Assembly (NCBI GenBank): GCA_015061765.1
Contig: SUVZ01000223.1
Span: 1 to 6,466 of the forward strand
Source of the DNA: Lentisphaerota bacterium
GTDB taxonomy: Bacteria; Verrucomicrobiota; Kiritimatiellia; RFP12; UBA1067
Direction: 5' to 3'
DNA: 6,466 nt
Position numbers and translations under genes: made by a program. This document shows, piece after piece, positions 6,255-6,466 of the stretch (positions are counted from its first letter, which is position 1; every line of letters starts with the position of its first letter). The notes beneath the pieces are model-generated. The model did no database searches and was not told the origin of the DNA. It saw only the letters and a list, made by a program, of their open reading frames with translations.

Positions 6255-6466
6255 TTAAACCTTGAGGAAGGTTTTATTGCGGTATAGGTAATATAGGACA
6301 ATCCATTCGATTGCAATCTGTCCAACCAGAATGGCAAATGCACTCCAGTGTGCGTTGCCCAGCCCGGCAATCCCCGAAAAGAAGAATTGCGACATCCGGT
6401 TGAACCCGACAAATCTCATCATTATGTATATCGTAATCGAGTTCATGCCTATAACACGGAAGAACA
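6255..6466 (-). CDS. C-terminal end of a DUF5009/NagX/HGSNAT-like membrane acyltransferase (partial)
   Basis: Only the last 69 residues are in the window. The reading frame stays open to the right edge, and the N-terminal bulk lies outside. It begins FFRVIGMNSITIYIMMRFV, then has a FFSGIAGL segment, a final transmembrane helix around WSAFAILVGQIAIEWIVLYY and a short cytoplasmic tail YLYRNKTFLKV. The GMNSITIY motif and the FLKV ending are typical of bacterial relatives of heparan-alpha-glucosaminide N-acetyltransferase (COG4299/NagX, DUF5009). These are multi-pass inner-membrane proteins that are thought to acetylate amino sugars. It lies 122 bp upstream of the LamG/PATR gene on the same strand, and operon membership is possible but not certain. 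The internal Met at 6446 is not the start, because the conserved FFRVIG upstream of it is in frame. Confidence 0.75.
   Translation of the reverse strand, partial: FFRVIGMNSITIYIMMRFVGFNRMSQFFFSGIAGLGNAHWSAFAILVGQIAIEWIVLYYLYRNKTFLKV
6257..6274 (-). other. Short hairpin overlapping the acyltransferase stop codon
   Basis: AAACCTT and AAGGTTT form a perfect 7-bp stem with a 4-base loop over the last codons and stop of the acyltransferase gene. It is AU-rich. No T run follows on the sense strand, so it is not a convincing intrinsic terminator, though it could weakly affect readthrough or mRNA decay. Confidence 0.3.

Overview
The window reads as accessory, carbohydrate-related DNA from a PVC-group bacterium, most likely Kiritimatiellota, Lentisphaerota or another Verrucomicrobiota relative. 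This is inferred from family content, not from a marker gene. The clues are a very large secreted protein that alternates LamG-like modules with autotransporter-associated beta-strand (PATR) motifs, beside a secreted glycoside hydrolase of the GH123/DUF4091 type and a membrane sugar acetyltransferase. There are no tRNA, rRNA, CRISPR or transposase genes.

All recognisable genes lie on the minus strand and are read from right to left. From the right edge they are: (1) the C-terminal 69 residues of a DUF5009/NagX/HGSNAT-like membrane acyltransferase (6255-6466, 5' end outside the window); (2) a 122-bp gap with a weak promoter candidate and a strong ribosome binding site containing an A10 tract; (3) a 1081-residue secreted protein with three LamG-like modules and two PATR motifs (2887-6132); (4) a 20-bp gap holding a second ribosome binding site; (5) an 807-residue secreted multidomain glycoside hydrolase-like protein with a Asp-Glu pair typical of GH123-type active sites (443-2866). 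The spacing and common strand suggest one transcription unit, at least for the last two genes. A plausible joint role is capture and breakdown of amino-sugar-containing glycans (host mucin or glycosaminoglycan-like), but substrate specificity cannot be read from the sequence.

Positions 1-442 hold no convincing gene. Their main content is an exact-period array of six imperfect 22-bp units (129-260) with six invariant columns and a partly palindromic core. It lies about 180 bp beyond the 3' end of the minus-strand operon and is preceded on the plus strand by an AT-rich stretch and a perfect TTGACA hexamer. The 22-bp period is not a multiple of three, so this is not a protein repeat. It is the least explained structure in the window. 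No convincing intrinsic terminator was found after the hydrolase gene.
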